In this document: one piece after another, positions 8,179 through 16,681 of the stretch | Numbering within the stretch: the first letter of the stretch is position 1 | Layout of the letters: each line of letters starts with the position of its first letter | NCBI GenBank assembly: GCA_029265125.1 | Contig: JAJUJX010000006.1 | Coordinates: forward strand, 62,001-126,000 | Source: Tolumonas sp008015085 | GTDB taxonomy: Bacteria > Pseudomonadota > Gammaproteobacteria > Enterobacterales > Aeromonadaceae | Length of the DNA stretch: 64,000 nt | Reading direction: 5' to 3' | Program-made: the position numbers and the translations under genes | Notes under the pieces: generated by a model | Told to the model about the DNA's origin: nothing | What the model saw: only the letters and a program-made list of their open reading frames with translations | The model's database searches: none

Positions 8179-8904
8179 TTATTTTAATAATGCTGCGGCG
8201 ACAACTTCGTGCTGGGCACCCGGCATAATCGTGATCTGTTTAAAACCTGAATTCCGTATCTTTTCTGCGATGCGCTCACTGGCAGCAAACCAGCGTAACC
8301 CGGATAACCAGCTTTGAGCTGTTTCGGGTAACAACGTCAGCAGCTGCTGAAATAAATCATTGCTGGTGATAATAACACTGTCCACCGCTGCTGCCTGCCA
8401 TTCCTGTAATAAACGGTGACCATCTGTTTGCAGATAGTGACGGCGGTAACATTCAACATAAGTCACGTTTGCGCCGCGTTGCTGCAATGTCTCACTCAGC
8501 AGCTCGCGGCCACCGTTACCACGCAGAATAACAATTTTCTTTCCGCTTACTGATTGCAGCTGCGGCAAAGCCAGTAAACCTTCACTGCGTGCGTCATCCG
8601 GCGTAATAACCTGACATTGTTGTTGCTGCCATTCACGGGCGGTTGTGGCACCTACCGCCAGATAGAGTGCGCTGACAGGCCAGGCAAACTGTTGTTGCTG
8701 TAGCTGTTTGCCTGCGTATTGTACGGCCGCGGTGCTTACCGCAATAATAATGTTGGCTTCCGGCAGGAGTGAGATCAGCTCTGGTAAGTCGTTACCCGGT
8801 GAATAACTCAGTAACGAACAGATCACCGGGTGATGCCCGTCAGCACGAAGTCGCTGTGCCAGATCGTCTGCAGCGGGTTGCGGGCGGATAATGAGCGGGT
8901 TCAT
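8179..8904 (-). CDS. hemD: Uroporphyrinogen-III synthase
   Basis: Cyclises hydroxymethylbilane with inversion of ring D to give uroporphyrinogen III, the branch point to haem, sirohaem and cobalamin. At 241 aa it matches the family. HemD is poorly conserved in sequence; support comes from the N-terminal pattern LIIRPQPAADDLAQRL, the central VILRGNGGRELL segment, the late VIITSND segment, and above all the hemC-hemD-hemX-hemY order. Its ATG overlaps the hemC TGA by 4 bases, indicating translational coupling. Confidence 0.95.
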   Translation of the reverse strand: MNPLIIRPQPAADDLAQRLRADGHHPVICSLLSYSPGNDLPELISLLPEANIIIAVSTAAVQYAGKQLQQQQFAWPVSALYLAVGATTAREWQQQQCQVITPDDARSEGLLALPQLQSVSGKKIVILRGNGGRELLSETLQQRGANVTYVECYRRHYLQTDGHRLLQEWQAAAVDSVIITSNDLFQQLLTLLPETAQSWLSGLRWFAASERIAEKIRNSGFKQITIMPGAQHEVVAAALLK

Positions 8905-9827
8905 ACACCGTAAACCGCGCGTAGAATATCATCGGCACCCTGCGCCAGCAGTTGTTCTGCCAGCAGTTTACCCAGTTCTTCGGCCTGCTCTTTCGGGCCG
9001 GAAATATCGCCGTGAATGATCTGCGAACCATCAACCGCACCGACCAGCCCGCGTAACCAGATATGGTCGTTATCCTGCATTTCGGCAAAAGCACCGATCG
9101 GTACCTGACAGCCACCTTGCAGAGCCCGGTTCATCGCCCGTTCCGCACTGACACAATAGCGTGTCTGAGCATGTTCCAGCGGCGCCAGCAATGCGCGGGT
9201 AGCGGCATCATCCAGTCGGCACTCAATACCGACTGCCCCTTGTCCGTTAGCAGGCAGACTGAATTCTGGTGGCAATAATGCGGTGATCCGGTCTTCCTTT
9301 TCTAGTCGGCGCAGACCGGCAGCCGCGAGAATAATGGCGTCATATTCACCAGCATCCAGCTTTGCCAGACGGGTGTTCACATTCCCACGCAGATCGCGGA
9401 TCACCACATCAGGGCGTAATGCCCGTAACTGGCACTGACGACGCAGACTGGATGTGCCGACAATCGCACCTTCCGGCAGCGCATTGACGGAAGCAAAATG
9501 GTTACTGACGAAAGCGTCAAACGGGATCTCTCGCTGGCAAATGACGGCTAAGCCTAATCCTTCGGGAAATTCCACCGGAACATCTTTCATCGAATGCACC
9601 GCGATATCCGCCCGGTTTTCCAGCATGGCTTGTTCCAGCTCTTTGACAAACAAACCCTTACCGCCAATTTTAGCGAGGGGGGTGTCCAGAATTTTATCGC
9701 CCTGTGTACTCATGGGCACCAGTGTCACCAGTAACCCGGGATGATGCAGTTCCAGCTGCTGTTTGACGAAGTTGGCCTGCCACAGGGCCAGCGGACTTTT
9801 TCGGGTGGCGATACGCAATTCGGTCAT
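8901..9827 (-). CDS. hemC: Porphobilinogen deaminase (hydroxymethylbilane synthase)
   Basis: Polymerises four porphobilinogen molecules into hydroxymethylbilane in the cytoplasm. From ATG 9827 (MTELRIATRKSPLALWQ) it has 308 aa, close to the 313 aa of E. coli HemC. The dipyrromethane-cofactor Cys is Cys240 in ALQGGCQVPIG, and the catalytic Asp lies in HSMKDVP (Asp82). The frame stays open to 10043, but the extra 72 residues have no family similarity and would run into the cyaA control region, so I reject that start. It is divergent from cyaA, as in enteric bacteria and Vibrio. Confidence 0.97.
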   Translation of the reverse strand: MTELRIATRKSPLALWQANFVKQQLELHHPGLLVTLVPMSTQGDKILDTPLAKIGGKGLFVKELEQAMLENRADIAVHSMKDVPVEFPEGLGLAVICQREIPFDAFVSNHFASVNALPEGAIVGTSSLRRQCQLRALRPDVVIRDLRGNVNTRLAKLDAGEYDAIILAAAGLRRLEKEDRITALLPPEFSLPANGQGAVGIECRLDDAATRALLAPLEHAQTRYCVSAERAMNRALQGGCQVPIGAFAEMQDNDHIWLRGLVGAVDGSQIIHGDISGPKEQAEELGKLLAEQLLAQGADDILRAVYGV

Positions 9828-9972
9828 AAGTCTCTGCATCAAGTGCTTTTTACAGGATAGTAACATGGTAGCAGAACATGGTTGAACCTTGAGCAGCGAT
9901 CTCATGAGTGTTGCTGTATCTCCTTCCCCCTGGAGGTGGTAGATGGGAGCAAGTTGTTTGGGGATATTTACC

Positions 9973-9988
9973 GCACAGCCAGCTGTGC
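9973..9988. promoter_or_regulatory. Palindrome in the hemC-cyaA divergent control region
   Basis: GCACAGC-CA-GCTGTGC, a perfect 7-bp inverted repeat in the 227-base gap that drives hemC leftward and cyaA rightward. It is not a CRP consensus. It could be an operator or a transcript hairpin; no regulator can be named. Confidence 0.35.
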
Positions 9989-10054
9989 TAACATGGGGAA
10001 TTAGTTCAGCAATCGCTGACACAATATCCGCATTGATCAACAAAGGCCAAACGG

Positions 10055-12532
10055 TTGTTTAAACAGTTTGAGTTGCTGGTTGCCCGCAGTGATGCCATTA
10101 ATCAGATAAAGATGGAGCGGGCGCTGGAGGCAATGAACGAAGCAGGACGGCGCATGCTCTCCATGCTGCCGGTTCTGCTGCACTATCATCATCCACACCT
10201 GCCGGGATATATTTCTGGCGAGGTGCCGTATGGTATTGCCAATTTTCAGCCTGATACCAGTCAACGCAAGATCCTGTTTACCCAAACCGGTCATACGGCT
10301 GAACCGGATGTCAGTGAGTACTGCTTGTCCGGTGTGTATACCATGGGCAGCACCTCTTCGATTGGTCAGAGTGAAGCTTCTGATCTGGATATCTGGATCT
10401 GCCATAATCCTGCGCTTTCAGATGAACGACTGGCATTGCTGGAGCAAAAATGCCAGCTGATTTCCCGCCTGGCTGAACAGCATGGCGTGGAGATGAACTT
10501 CTTCCTCATTCCTGAGAATAAATTCCGTATCAGTAACCGTGCTCAGGTCGGTCTGGATAACTGTGGCAGCGCCCAGCATCTGCTGCTGCTGGAAGAGTTT
10601 TATCGCAGTGCCATGCGGGTAGCTGGTAAACGGCTGCTGTGGCCGGTGACACCGGTCGAGCGGGAAGATGAATATGATGCAATCGCTGCTGCATTGTTCA
10701 GTACCGGCATGATTTCAGATAATGACTGGCTCGATCTCGGTGGCGTCAGTCGCATTCCGGCGGAGGAATATTTCGGTTCGGCACTGTGGCTGCTCTACAA
10801 AGGGCTGGATTCCCCCTATAAGGCGGTGTTGAAAATTCTGGTGATGGAGGCCTATTCGGCAGAATTCCCTCATACCGAATTGCTGGCGGTGCAGGCGAAG
10901 CGCTGGTTCCAGCAGAACGACGACTTTGGTCTGTCGCTGGATGCCTACTATCTGATGCTCGATAAAGTGACCCGCTATCTAACAGAGCTGGGGGATACCA
11001 AGCGGCTCGATCTGGCTCGGCGTTGCTTTTATCTGAAAATTTGTGATCCGCTCAGTCGGCATCTGCCACCGCAACATGGCCGCTGGCGCCGGGATGTGTT
11101 GGTGAAGCTCGTACAGGAGTGGGGCTGGGATCAGGCCATATTACAACATCTTGATAGCCACGAAGCCTGGAAGGTTGAGCAGGTCAAAATTGCTTATGAA
11201 GAGCTGCTGAGTTCGCTGATGCAAAGTTACAGTAAGCTCATTCAGTTTGCGCGGCGCAATAACATCAGTGAATCCATCAACCCGGAAGATATCGGTATTC
11301 TGTCACGGAAACTCTATACCGCGTTTGAGGCTCTGCCGGGTAAGGTGCAGCGTATTAACCTGAAAATTGCGCCGGATTTAAAAGAAAAACATCTGAGTCT
11401 GATCCAGGTGCCACCAGGACATCTGAACCGTCAGGGCTGGTATCTGTATAAGTATTCACTGAAACCCATCGATATTATCGGGCAGGCACCGCTGGAATAT
11501 AACGGTTATCTCTCCAAGCTGGTGGCCTGGGCCTATTTCAATGGCCTGATGGTGGACGGCACTTCGGTCGATATCCGGCAGGCTGGTTCTGATATTACCC
11601 GTACCGTGTTGCATCAGTTCTGCCATGATCTGGCGGATACTTTCCCTGTTGAGTTGCCACCGGCCAGTAATTTGGCACTGAGCCGGCCTTGTGAAATCCG
11701 ACACTTGGGTATTTTCCTGAATCTGGAGCGGGATCCGACCGCTGACTGGCCAGAAGAGATGCCTCCGGTATTGGCATGTGGCGAAGATATTCTCTGCTTT
11801 GGCGCCCGACAGGAGTGTCTGGTCGGAACGGTCGATCTGGTGTATCGCAATTCGTGGAATGAAGTTCGAACCCTGCACTTTAACGGGCTGGATGCGGTCG
11901 TCGAAGCGCTGAGCACGATCTTGAGTAAGATGCATCAGGATGCCGCAGCGCCTGAAGCGATCGATGTTTTCTGTTATAGCCAATATTACCGGGGCGAGAT
12001 CCGCCAGCAATTTACGGAGCTGGTGAACTCCTGCATTTCGCTGCGGCTGGCACTGGATAAGCAGCGCATGGTGAAACTGCTGTCGGTGGGTGAACATCGT
12101 TATGCGTTGTTCCTCGAACGTCGCGGTGTTTCGGTGCGTCAGCTCAGCAGTGCGATTGATTTCTACCGTCAGGTATCGGATAACAAGCTGGAACGTCAGA
12201 CCGCTGAGCCGGATAACGGCCTGCATGTACCGCCAATTGTGGATGCTTACGCCAGTGAAGGGCTGATTCAGTATTTCTTCGAGGATAACGACAACGGTTT
12301 TAACGTGTATATTCTCGATGAAAATAACAAAGTTGAGATCTACCACGAATACGCAGGCAGCAAAGAAGATTTGGTACAGAACGTCAACCGTTACTACACC
12401 ATGACCCACCAGCGATTTGATTTCACCGAACAGGTTATCAATTTCAACCTACCTCAATTTTATGAGCTGATCCCGGGTTCTGACTCCTTGCAGGTGATGC
12501 CATACCGTTCTGCCGTCAGAGACATTGCCTGA
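10055..12532 (+). CDS. cyaA: Class I adenylate cyclase
   Basis: Makes cAMP from ATP and so feeds CRP-dependent catabolite control. At 825 aa it is slightly shorter than E. coli CyaA (848 aa), with the C-terminal tail reduced. The catalytic half contains GVYTMGSTSSIGQSEASD and DLDIWICHNP (nucleotidyltransferase GS...DxD pattern, about 91-114). The regulatory half includes NSWNEVRTLHFNG and ILSKMHQDAA. The start is TTG at 10055 with AAAGG about 9 bases upstream; aligned by eye this matches the E. coli N-terminus, whose gene also uses UUG, known to limit its expression. CRP-like sites elsewhere in the window (19962, 60224) are plausible downstream targets. Confidence 0.97.
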   Translation: MFKQFELLVARSDAINQIKMERALEAMNEAGRRMLSMLPVLLHYHHPHLPGYISGEVPYGIANFQPDTSQRKILFTQTGHTAEPDVSEYCLSGVYTMGSTSSIGQSEASDLDIWICHNPALSDERLALLEQKCQLISRLAEQHGVEMNFFLIPENKFRISNRAQVGLDNCGSAQHLLLLEEFYRSAMRVAGKRLLWPVTPVEREDEYDAIAAALFSTGMISDNDWLDLGGVSRIPAEEYFGSALWLLYKGLDSPYKAVLKILVMEAYSAEFPHTELLAVQAKRWFQQNDDFGLSLDAYYLMLDKVTRYLTELGDTKRLDLARRCFYLKICDPLSRHLPPQHGRWRRDVLVKLVQEWGWDQAILQHLDSHEAWKVEQVKIAYEELLSSLMQSYSKLIQFARRNNISESINPEDIGILSRKLYTAFEALPGKVQRINLKIAPDLKEKHLSLIQVPPGHLNRQGWYLYKYSLKPIDIIGQAPLEYNGYLSKLVAWAYFNGLMVDGTSVDIRQAGSDITRTVLHQFCHDLADTFPVELPPASNLALSRPCEIRHLGIFLNLERDPTADWPEEMPPVLACGEDILCFGARQECLVGTVDLVYRNSWNEVRTLHFNGLDAVVEALSTILSKMHQDAAAPEAIDVFCYSQYYRGEIRQQFTELVNSCISLRLALDKQRMVKLLSVGEHRYALFLERRGVSVRQLSSAIDFYRQVSDNKLERQTAEPDNGLHVPPIVDAYASEGLIQYFFEDNDNGFNVYILDENNKVEIYHEYAGSKEDLVQNVNRYYTMTHQRFDFTEQVINFNLPQFYELIPGSDSLQVMPYRSAVRDIA

Positions 12533-12669
12533 TAGCTCTGCTGAACGTTTCATTTTTTGATCTTGTTCTCGTTTGTAAATAATCGCAAATCCGGATGAGT
12601 TGCCAATCCGGAGGATTATTATCGCAACCGCACTACGTCAAATGACTGAACAAATTTGCAGGGGAATTT

Positions 12670-12984
12670 ATGTCAACATCAATCAAAGCCGGTGCGGTGT
12701 TATCTCTGGTACTGTTTGCCGGTGCGGCATGGGCTGCTGACAGCAGCCAGCAACCACCGAAAGAGGGTCATCAGCCACCGGCGCCACCACAGGAAGCATT
12801 AGCCGCCTGTTCCGGTAAAGCGGCCAATGACAGCTGCAGTTTTAGTTTACCGGATGGCAAAACCATGAGCGGTACCTGCTCGGTGATGCCGGGTAACAGC
12901 GAGTTAAGCTGTGGACCGAAAGGGGGCATGGGTCATCCGCCAAAAGATGGTCAGCCTCCGAAAGATGCACCGTCTGAAGAATAA
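12670..12984 (+). CDS. Small secreted cysteine-containing protein, function unknown
   Basis: A 104-aa protein with a clear Sec signal peptide (basic N-terminus, hydrophobic core AGAVLSLVLFAGAAWA, cleavage after AWA at about 22). The mature part has Pro/Gln/Lys-rich ends around a core with four Cys: C-x8-C in CSGKAANDSC, then SGTC, then ELSC. The even Cys number suggests two periplasmic disulfides. I do not recognise a named family. It sits alone after cyaA with its own SD (GGGGAATTT) and is closed by a strong bidirectional terminator, so it is probably a single-gene transcript. Confidence 0.85.
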   Translation: MSTSIKAGAVLSLVLFAGAAWAADSSQQPPKEGHQPPAPPQEALAACSGKAANDSCSFSLPDGKTMSGTCSVMPGNSELSCGPKGGMGHPPKDGQPPKDAPSEE

Positions 12985-12990
12985 TCAGCA

Positions 12991-13027
12991 AAAAAAGAAA
13001 CGGCTCCCTGACGGAGCCGTTGTTGTT
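12991..13027. terminator. Bidirectional intrinsic terminator
   Basis: Stem AACGGCTCC/GGAGCCGTT (12999-13007 and 13013-13021) with loop CTGAC. T-rich tracts follow on both strands: TTGTTTCT on plus, and TTTCTTTTTTT on minus. It ends the small secreted gene on plus and the cyaY-Rdx pair on minus. Confidence 0.92.
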
Positions 13028-13033
13028 TCTGGG

Positions 13034-13318
13034 TTAGTCAGCTTTTTTATCGACGTGGCCTAGGTCTCTGTCTGGTGCAATCTGATCGCGTACCCGCTGC
13101 TTCAGCGCTTTGACATCCGGGAAGCCACCATCCGCCTTGCGTTCCCAGATGGTGACGCCATTCACCAAGATCTCAAAATGCCCACCGGTGTCCGGATGCA
13201 GGTTGACGCTGCCAAGTTCTTCGCTAAAGGTATGCAGCAGCTCCTGCGCCATCCAGCTGGCACGCAGCATCCAGTTACACTGACGGCAGTAATAGATATC
13301 AACGACAGGTTTATCCAT
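13034..13318 (-). CDS. Rdx family (SelT/SelW/SelH-like) thioredoxin-fold protein
   Basis: A 94-aa protein whose N-terminus has the redox motif CRQC in IYYCRQCNWMLRASWMAQEL, followed by a family-typical segment FEILVNGVTIWERKADGGFP. This is the Cys-containing bacterial version of the selenoprotein W-like fold; there is no in-frame UGA, so no selenocysteine. A redox role is expected from the family, but the bacterial substrate is unknown. It starts 5 bases after the cyaY stop codon, so the two are probably co-transcribed. Confidence 0.88.
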   Translation of the reverse strand: MDKPVVDIYYCRQCNWMLRASWMAQELLHTFSEELGSVNLHPDTGGHFEILVNGVTIWERKADGGFPDVKALKQRVRDQIAPDRDLGHVDKKAD

Positions 13319-13323
13319 GATGA

Positions 13324-13638
13324 TTAACCTAATACCACGGTTTCGCCGGATTGCTTGCTGCAGGCATCACTGAGCAGCTCCAGCAGCTCACGACCACCAC
13401 GATTGTCGATCCATTGGCCATCTTTCCAGTCAAAGTGATAGCCGTTCTCTCGGGTGGCGACCCAGATCTGATGCAGGGGTTCCTGCTTGTTGATGATGAT
13501 TTTGCTGCCATTGACGAAAGTCAGCGTCATCACACCACTATTCAGTTCGCAATCAATGTCGGTATCGCAATTATCGATGGCTTGCTCGATAAACTGGTAA
13601 CGTCCTTCTACCAGTGCGTGAAATTCACTGTCTTTCAT
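13324..13638 (-). CDS. cyaY: Frataxin-like iron-donor protein CyaY
   Basis: Bacterial frataxin that binds iron and modulates Fe-S cluster assembly with IscS. About 104 aa from ATG 13638 (MKDSEFHALVEGRY). The acidic ridge (DNCDTDIDCELN) and the sheet signature GSKIIINKQEPLHQIWVA are both present. An upstream ATG (13659) gives 7 extra residues but has no SD; ATG 13638 has AGGA 9 bases upstream and matches the E. coli N-terminus. It is divergent from lptM-lysA, as in other gammaproteobacteria. Confidence 0.96.
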   Translation of the reverse strand: MKDSEFHALVEGRYQFIEQAIDNCDTDIDCELNSGVMTLTFVNGSKIIINKQEPLHQIWVATRENGYHFDWKDGQWIDNRGGRELLELLSDACSKQSGETVVLG

Positions 13639-13712
13639 TACGGCTTGTCCTATTTGCATTTGCTGCGATGAGTGAGATTATAGTGGGCCAAATTACTGAA
13701 TCGCACAAGATC

Positions 13713-13874
13713 ATGAAAATGCGTACTTACAGTGTGGGTTTAGCTCTGTTACTGGCGGGGTTACTGACGGGCTGTGGCTTAAAAGGGCCACTGTATATGC
13801 CTAAGCAGGAGCCGGCAAAACAGCAGACTGCTCAGCCGCAAAACCAGACTGACAATCACCAGACCCAATCATAA
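13713..13874 (+). CDS. lptM: Small lipoprotein LptM (YifL)
   Basis: A 53-aa prelipoprotein: basic start MKMRTYSV, hydrophobic core, lipobox LLTGC with Cys at about 21, then the hallmark GLKGPLYMP and a Gln/Pro-rich tail. In E. coli, LptM assists LptD disulfide maturation and outer-membrane LPS transport. It lies 15 bases before lysA, the conserved lptM-lysA-dapF arrangement. The frame is open further upstream, but the signal peptide fixes the start at 13713 or at the ATG two codons later. Confidence 0.93.
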   Translation: MKMRTYSVGLALLLAGLLTGCGLKGPLYMPKQEPAKQQTAQPQNQTDNHQTQS

Positions 13875-13889
13875 GGAAACGATGGAGCC

Positions 13890-15140
13890 ATGGACTTTTT
13901 TAATTATCGCGAAGATGGCGAACTGCAGGCCGAACAATGTGTGGTCAGCAACTTAGTTGCCCAGTACGGCACACCTTTGTATATCTATTCCCGTGCCACC
14001 ATCGAACGTCACTGGAAAGCGTTTGATGCCGCTGCCGGTGATGTGCCACATCTGATTTGCTACGCGGTAAAAGCCAATGGCAACCTGGCTATTCTGAATC
14101 TGCTGGCACGCCTGGGCTCCGGTTTTGACATCGTGTCCGGCGGTGAGCTGGCGCGCGTGATCGCCGCGGGTGGTGATGCGAAAAAAGTCGTATTCTCCGG
14201 CGTCGGTAAAACCGAAGCGGAAATGCGTTATGCACTGGAGCAGGATATTCTCTGCTTCAACGTGGAATCTGAGCCGGAGCTGGAGCGCCTGAATCAGGTG
14301 GCCGGCGGCATGGGTAAAGTGGCGCGTATTTCTATCCGTATCAATCCGGATATTGATGCTGGTACGCACCCTTACATCTCCACCGGTCTGAAACAGAACA
14401 AATTCGGTATTCCGATTGAACGGGCGCCGGAAGTGTATCAATACGCGGCCAGCCTGCCGAATCTGCAAGTTGTGGGTGTCGATTGCCATATTGGTTCTCA
14501 GCTCACTGAAATTGAGCCGTTCCTCGAAGCGGCGGACAAACTGCTGGCACTGATTGATGAGCTGGCGGCAGCGGGTATCAAGATCCATCATCTGGATGTC
14601 GGTGGTGGTTTGGGCGTCAATTACAACGATGAAACGCCTCCTCACCCGAGCGAATATGCCACTGCACTAAAACAGAAACTGCAGGATCGCGATCTGACGC
14701 TGCTGTTTGAACCGGGCCGCGCCATCATGGCGAATGCGGGTATTCTGGCGACCAAAGTGGAATATCTGAAAGCGGGTGAAGAGCGTAATTTTGCGATTGT
14801 CGATGCGGCGATGAACGATCTGATCCGTCCATCCCTCTACAGTGCCTGGATGAACATCATTCCGGTCAATCGCGCTCTGCCGCGTGATGCACAGCGTTAT
14901 GATGTAGTGGGGCCAGTTTGTGAAACTGGCGATTTCCTGGGTAAAGATCGTGAACTGGCGATCGCGCCGGGCGATTATCTGGTGGTGCGTTCTGCCGGTG
15001 CCTACGGTTTCTCGATGTCATCGAACTACAATGCCCGTTCCCGCGCTGCTGAAGTGCTGGTGGATGGTGAACAGCCGCATCTGGTGCGTGAGCGTGAACC
15101 GCTGGCATCGCTGTGGCAATTTGAACATCTGTTACCGTAA
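13890..15140 (+). CDS. lysA: Diaminopimelate decarboxylase
   Basis: PLP enzyme that decarboxylates meso-diaminopimelate to L-lysine, the last step of lysine synthesis. 416 aa, fold III. The PLP lysine is Lys61 in CYAVKANGN; other marks are SGFDIVSGGEL, the glycine-rich HHLDVGGGLGV loop, EPGRAIMANAG, and the C-terminal catalytic Cys region PVCETGDFLG. It is the second gene of lptM-lysA-dapF-DUF484-xerC, with 15-base gaps on both sides. No adjacent lysR gene, unlike E. coli. Confidence 0.98.
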   Translation: MDFFNYREDGELQAEQCVVSNLVAQYGTPLYIYSRATIERHWKAFDAAAGDVPHLICYAVKANGNLAILNLLARLGSGFDIVSGGELARVIAAGGDAKKVVFSGVGKTEAEMRYALEQDILCFNVESEPELERLNQVAGGMGKVARISIRINPDIDAGTHPYISTGLKQNKFGIPIERAPEVYQYAASLPNLQVVGVDCHIGSQLTEIEPFLEAADKLLALIDELAAAGIKIHHLDVGGGLGVNYNDETPPHPSEYATALKQKLQDRDLTLLFEPGRAIMANAGILATKVEYLKAGEERNFAIVDAAMNDLIRPSLYSAWMNIIPVNRALPRDAQRYDVVGPVCETGDFLGKDRELAIAPGDYLVVRSAGAYGFSMSSNYNARSRAAEVLVDGEQPHLVREREPLASLWQFEHLLP

Positions 15141-15155
15141 CAGGAGTCTTGCTGC

Positions 15156-15986
15156 ATGTTGATCCAGTTTTCCAAAATGCACGGTCTGGGAAATGACTTT
15201 GTGGTGGTTGATGGCGTGACGCAGAAGGTGTTTTTTAATGCGGAAACGCTCAAACGCCTCGGTGATCGTCATTTTGGGATCGGTTTTGACCAGCTGCTGC
15301 TGGTTGAACCGCCGTATGATCCGGATCTCGATTTCCACTACCGCATTTTCAATGCGGATGGTTCGGAAGTGCAGCAGTGCGGCAATGGCGCGCGCTGTTT
15401 TGCCCGTTTTGTGCGTCTGAAGGGGCTGACCAATAAAGATCGCATTGCCGTCAGCACGGTCAGCGGCCGCATTGTGCTGCAACTGGAAGACAACGATCAG
15501 GTGACGGTCAACATGGGCGTGCCGGAATTTGAGCCGGCAAAAATCCCGTTCCGGGCACTGAAAGCGGAAAAGCTCTATCTGCTGCGTGTGGCCGAGCAGA
15601 CTGTGATGTGCGGTGCGGTGTCGATGGGCAATCCGCACTGCGTGCTGGAGGTGCCGAGCGTGAAGACAGCCCCGGTGGAAACGCTCGGGCCAAAACTCGA
15701 ATCGTTCGACCGTTTCCCAGAGCGCGTCAATGTTGGCTTTATGGAAGTGGTTAACGCCAACGAGATCAACCTGCGCGTCTATGAGCGTGGCGCGGGTGAA
15801 ACCATGGCTTGTGGCACCGGTGCTTGTGCGGCGGTGGTCGTGGGTATTCAGCAGGGCAAACTGCGGGATCGCGTGAAGGTGAATCTGCCGGGCGGTTCGT
15901 TGTCGATTGCGTGGAATGGTCCGGGAACGCCAGTCTATATGACCGGTCCGGCTGAGCACGTGTTTGACGGACAAATCGAGCTATGA
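15156..15986 (+). CDS. dapF: Diaminopimelate epimerase
   Basis: Converts LL- to meso-diaminopimelate, needed for peptidoglycan and lysine. 276 aa. The two catalytic Cys of this PLP-independent racemase are both present: Cys75 in QQCGNGARC and Cys219 in MACGTGACA. The N-terminus MLIQFSKMHGLGNDFVVVDG is typical. SD AGGAGT is well placed. Its TGA overlaps the ATG of the DUF484 gene (ATGA), giving tight coupling. Confidence 0.98.
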   Translation: MLIQFSKMHGLGNDFVVVDGVTQKVFFNAETLKRLGDRHFGIGFDQLLLVEPPYDPDLDFHYRIFNADGSEVQQCGNGARCFARFVRLKGLTNKDRIAVSTVSGRIVLQLEDNDQVTVNMGVPEFEPAKIPFRALKAEKLYLLRVAEQTVMCGAVSMGNPHCVLEVPSVKTAPVETLGPKLESFDRFPERVNVGFMEVVNANEINLRVYERGAGETMACGTGACAAVVVGIQQGKLRDRVKVNLPGGSLSIAWNGPGTPVYMTGPAEHVFDGQIEL

Positions 15987-16681
15987 GCGTCAAATTGGGG
16001 ACACTGGAAACTATGCTGGAGGAGAGTCGGGTTGTTGATTATCTGCGCCAGCATCCGGATTTTTTCCTGCGGCACAAAGCGCTGTTGGAAGAGATCACGG
16101 TGCCCCACGAACAGCGCGGGGCTGTTTCACTGTTCGATCTGAAACTGGAACGTCAGCGTGAGCGGTTGCAGGAGCTGGAGCAGGAACGGCAGATGCTGGT
16201 GGCCAATGCCAGCCGTAATGAGTTTATCTTCCGCGTCTATACCGATGTCTATGCCGATCTGTTTGCCTGCACCTCGTTGCGACAGCTATGGAAATGTCTC
16301 TATAACACCTTTCGTGAGCGTTTGCGCATTCCTGCCTGTGCTTTGTGGGTCAATCAGGCGCGGGTCAAAGCCAAGCGTTTCGATAAGCCCTATGAGATGG
16401 AATATCCGCTGTTCCAACGCTTATGCCTGTATCCGATGGCGGATCAGCTGGTCTATTTTGGCCGTGTCACGGATGGCGATCGCGAGCTGATTTTCGGGCA
16501 GGGATCACTGGTGCATTCCATGGCGTTACTACGGCTGGGTGAATATGGCGAATTAGGGTTTCTCGCATTTGGCCACGCGAACCCACACCATTATCAGCCG
16601 GGCATGGACAGTCTGCTGCTGGAGCAGTTAGGCCGTTTTGTTACGCTGTTATTACCGACACTGGCGCGTTCCTGTGAGTGA
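15983..16681 (+). CDS. DUF484 family (YigA-like) protein
   Basis: A 232-aa protein with the DUF484 opening VVDYLRQHPDFFLRHKALLE, a coiled coil (about 50-75, ERLQELEQERQ) and a GAF-like C-terminal region. The biochemical function is unknown, but the position between dapF and xerC is conserved across gammaproteobacteria. It overlaps dapF by 4 bases and the probable xerC GTG start by 8 bases. Confidence 0.93.
   Translation: MSVKLGTLETMLEESRVVDYLRQHPDFFLRHKALLEEITVPHEQRGAVSLFDLKLERQRERLQELEQERQMLVANASRNEFIFRVYTDVYADLFACTSLRQLWKCLYNTFRERLRIPACALWVNQARVKAKRFDKPYEMEYPLFQRLCLYPMADQLVYFGRVTDGDRELIFGQGSLVHSMALLRLGEYGELGFLAFGHANPHHYQPGMDSLLLEQLGRFVTLLLPTLARSCE

Noticed and set aside
8901..10043. HemC extended by 72 residues at the N-terminus
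   Set aside because: The extension has no family similarity and would cover the divergent cyaA control region; ATG 9827 gives the normal HemC length and N-terminus.
11456..12409. 317-codon open frame antisense to cyaA
   Set aside because: It lies entirely within the certain cyaA gene, its composition (rich in His, Gln, Arg) is that of a reverse-strand shadow, and it has no recognisable domain.
13953..14645. 230-codon open frame antisense to lysA
   Set aside because: Shadow of the certain lysA gene.
15132..15974. 280-codon open frame antisense to dapF
   Set aside because: Shadow of dapF; very His/Arg-rich with no domain, and dapF has both catalytic Cys.
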